Both the position numbers and the translations under genes were made by a program. DNA of 6,602 nt, taken from the NCBI GenBank assembly GCA_944382805.1, contig CALWNS010000227.1:1-6602 (forward strand). Reading direction: 5' to 3'. Below, one piece after another: positions 5,689-6,602 of the stretch. The notes beneath the pieces were generated by a model. It searched no databases. It was not told the DNA's origin and saw only the letters and a list, made by a program, of their open reading frames with translations. Each line of letters begins with the position of its first letter. The stretch's first letter is position 1. This DNA comes from an uncultured Gemmiger sp. (lineage in GTDB: Bacteria > Bacillota > Clostridia > Oscillospirales > Ruminococcaceae).

Positions 5689-6602
5689 ATGACCGCAGGG
5701 CCGCAAAAATTCTGGACCGAGCCGGCGCGGCAGGTGGTGTTCGTCGCGCGCACGCTGGCGCGCTGGCTGCTTATGGCGCTGGTCATCGGCGGGCTGTGCG
5801 GCGGCCTGGGCACGGCGTTCCACCTGGCGGTGGACAAGGCCACCGCGCTGCGCGGCGCGCACCCGTGGCTTTTGTACCTGCTGCCCGCGGCCGGCCTGGC
5901 CATTGTGGCGCTGTACAAGCTGACCGGCACCGAGGGCATGAGCACCGACGATGTGATCGACGCCGTGCAGGACGGCAAGCCGGTGGCGTTGCTGTTGCTG
6001 CCGGCCATCTTTGTGGCCACGGTGCTCACCCACCTGACCGGCGGCAGCGCCGGGCGCGAGGGCGCGGCCCTGCAAATGGGCGGGGACATCGGCTGGCAGG
6101 TTGGCAAATGGCTGCGCCTGTCGGACCACAGCTGCCGCACGGCCACGCTGTGCGGCATGGCGGCCTTTTTTGCGGCGCTGTTCGGCACGCCGCTGGCCGC
6201 CACGCTGTTCGCCATGATGGTGGTCAACGTGGGGCTGGTGTTTTATGCGGCGTTCCTGCCGGCGCTGGCGGCTTCGCTGGTGGCCTACGGCATTTCGCTG
6301 GCGCTGGGCGTGCCGCCCACCCGCTACGCGGTAACGGCGCCCGCCTGGGGTGCGGCCACGGCGCTGCGCGTGCTGGGGCTGGGGGTGCTGTGCGCGCTGG
6401 TCTCGCTGCTGTTCTGTGGCGTGCTGCACCTGGCGCACCGCCTGCTGGCCCGCTTTCTGCCCAACCCCTGGGTGCGGGTGCTGGCCGGCGGCGCGGGCAT
6501 TATTGCGCTTACCTGGCTGTGCGGCTCGGCGCGCCACAACGGCGCGGGCGGCGACGTTATTGCCGCGGCGGTCGAGCAGGGGGTGGCCCTGCCGTTTGAC
6601 TT
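5689..6602 (+). CDS. CLC-family anion channel/antiporter, 3'-truncated by the window
   Basis: The first 304 residues of a CLC membrane protein (usually over 400) are visible; the frame is open to the right edge. The CLC signature GGSAGREGAALQMGG is present with gating glutamate E124, followed by AAFFAALFGTPLAATLFAM, the usual helix after the filter. The first filter motif, GSGIP in chloride CLCs, is replaced by GMSTD at 83-87. M84 lies 40 residues before E124, against 41 between Ser107 and Glu148 in E. coli ClC. Non-serine filters are known in the fluoride/proton antiporter branch (CLC-F), so fluoride export is plausible but unproven. Several hydrophobic helices begin near residue 26. The ATG follows AAGGAAAGGGG and lies 28 bases after pilT. 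No terminator or riboswitch is seen in that gap, so it is probably co-transcribed. Confidence 0.9.
   Translation, partial: MTAGPQKFWTEPARQVVFVARTLARWLLMALVIGGLCGGLGTAFHLAVDKATALRGAHPWLLYLLPAAGLAIVALYKLTGTEGMSTDDVIDAVQDGKPVALLLLPAIFVATVLTHLTGGSAGREGAALQMGGDIGWQVGKWLRLSDHSCRTATLCGMAAFFAALFGTPLAATLFAMMVVNVGLVFYAAFLPALAASLVAYGISLALGVPPTRYAVTAPAWGAATALRVLGLGVLCALVSLLFCGVLHLAHRLLARFLPNPWVRVLAGGAGIIALTWLCGSARHNGAGGDVIAAAVEQGVALPFD

Noticed and set aside
4077..6227. Very long open frame on the minus strand (716 codons)
   Set aside because: It is antisense to pilT and the CLC gene, whose motifs are unmistakable. Composition is unlike a protein and it has no good start signal.
1..6602. CRISPR array, tRNA, rRNA or phage att site
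   Set aside because: No regularly spaced repeats, cloverleaf or rRNA-like stretches were seen on either strand.

Overview
The window looks like chromosomal DNA from a high-GC member of the Clostridia, most likely a gut Oscillospiraceae/Ruminococcaceae relative of Faecalibacterium, Gemmiger or Subdoligranulum. This is inferred from strong AGGAG-type ribosome binding sites before almost every gene, extreme G+C at third codon positions, a Gram-positive style lipoprotein, and the mix of gene families. No marker gene fixes the species.

Layout. Positions 1-629 are the right-hand part of an IS3-family insertion sequence: the C-terminal catalytic part of its transposase, then a terminal end reading ...GGCAGTTCA. 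Its base composition is clearly lower in G+C than the rest. Positions 630-836 are a non-coding segment. It holds a possible reverse-strand gene remnant cut by the IS, a 13-bp direct repeat, and a good sigma-A type promoter (TTGAAC-18-TATAAT) with an inverted repeat in its spacer. From 837 to at least 6602 there are eight plus-strand genes, with gaps of 28 bases or less and one 4-base overlap. They look like one operon.

The operon encodes, in order: a transglutaminase-fold lipoprotein; a PilC/GspF inner-membrane platform protein; four short proteins (108, 154, 145 and 134 residues), each with one N-terminal membrane helix and a small outer domain; a PilT-type hexameric ATPase; and a CLC-type anion channel/antiporter that runs off the right edge.

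The middle six genes form a compact type IV pilus / type II secretion-like machine. PilT would be the cytoplasmic motor, PilC the membrane platform, and the four small proteins probably divergent pilin-like subunits, only one or two of which keep traces of a prepilin signature. No PilB-type assembly ATPase, prepilin peptidase or canonical major pilin lies in the window, so the machine is either reduced or completed elsewhere. The exported transglutaminase-like lipoprotein at the head of the operon may act on the cell envelope or on the filament. The CLC protein has GMSTD where chloride-type members have GSGIP, which makes a fluoride-exporting CLC plausible. Its link to the pilus genes may be only positional.
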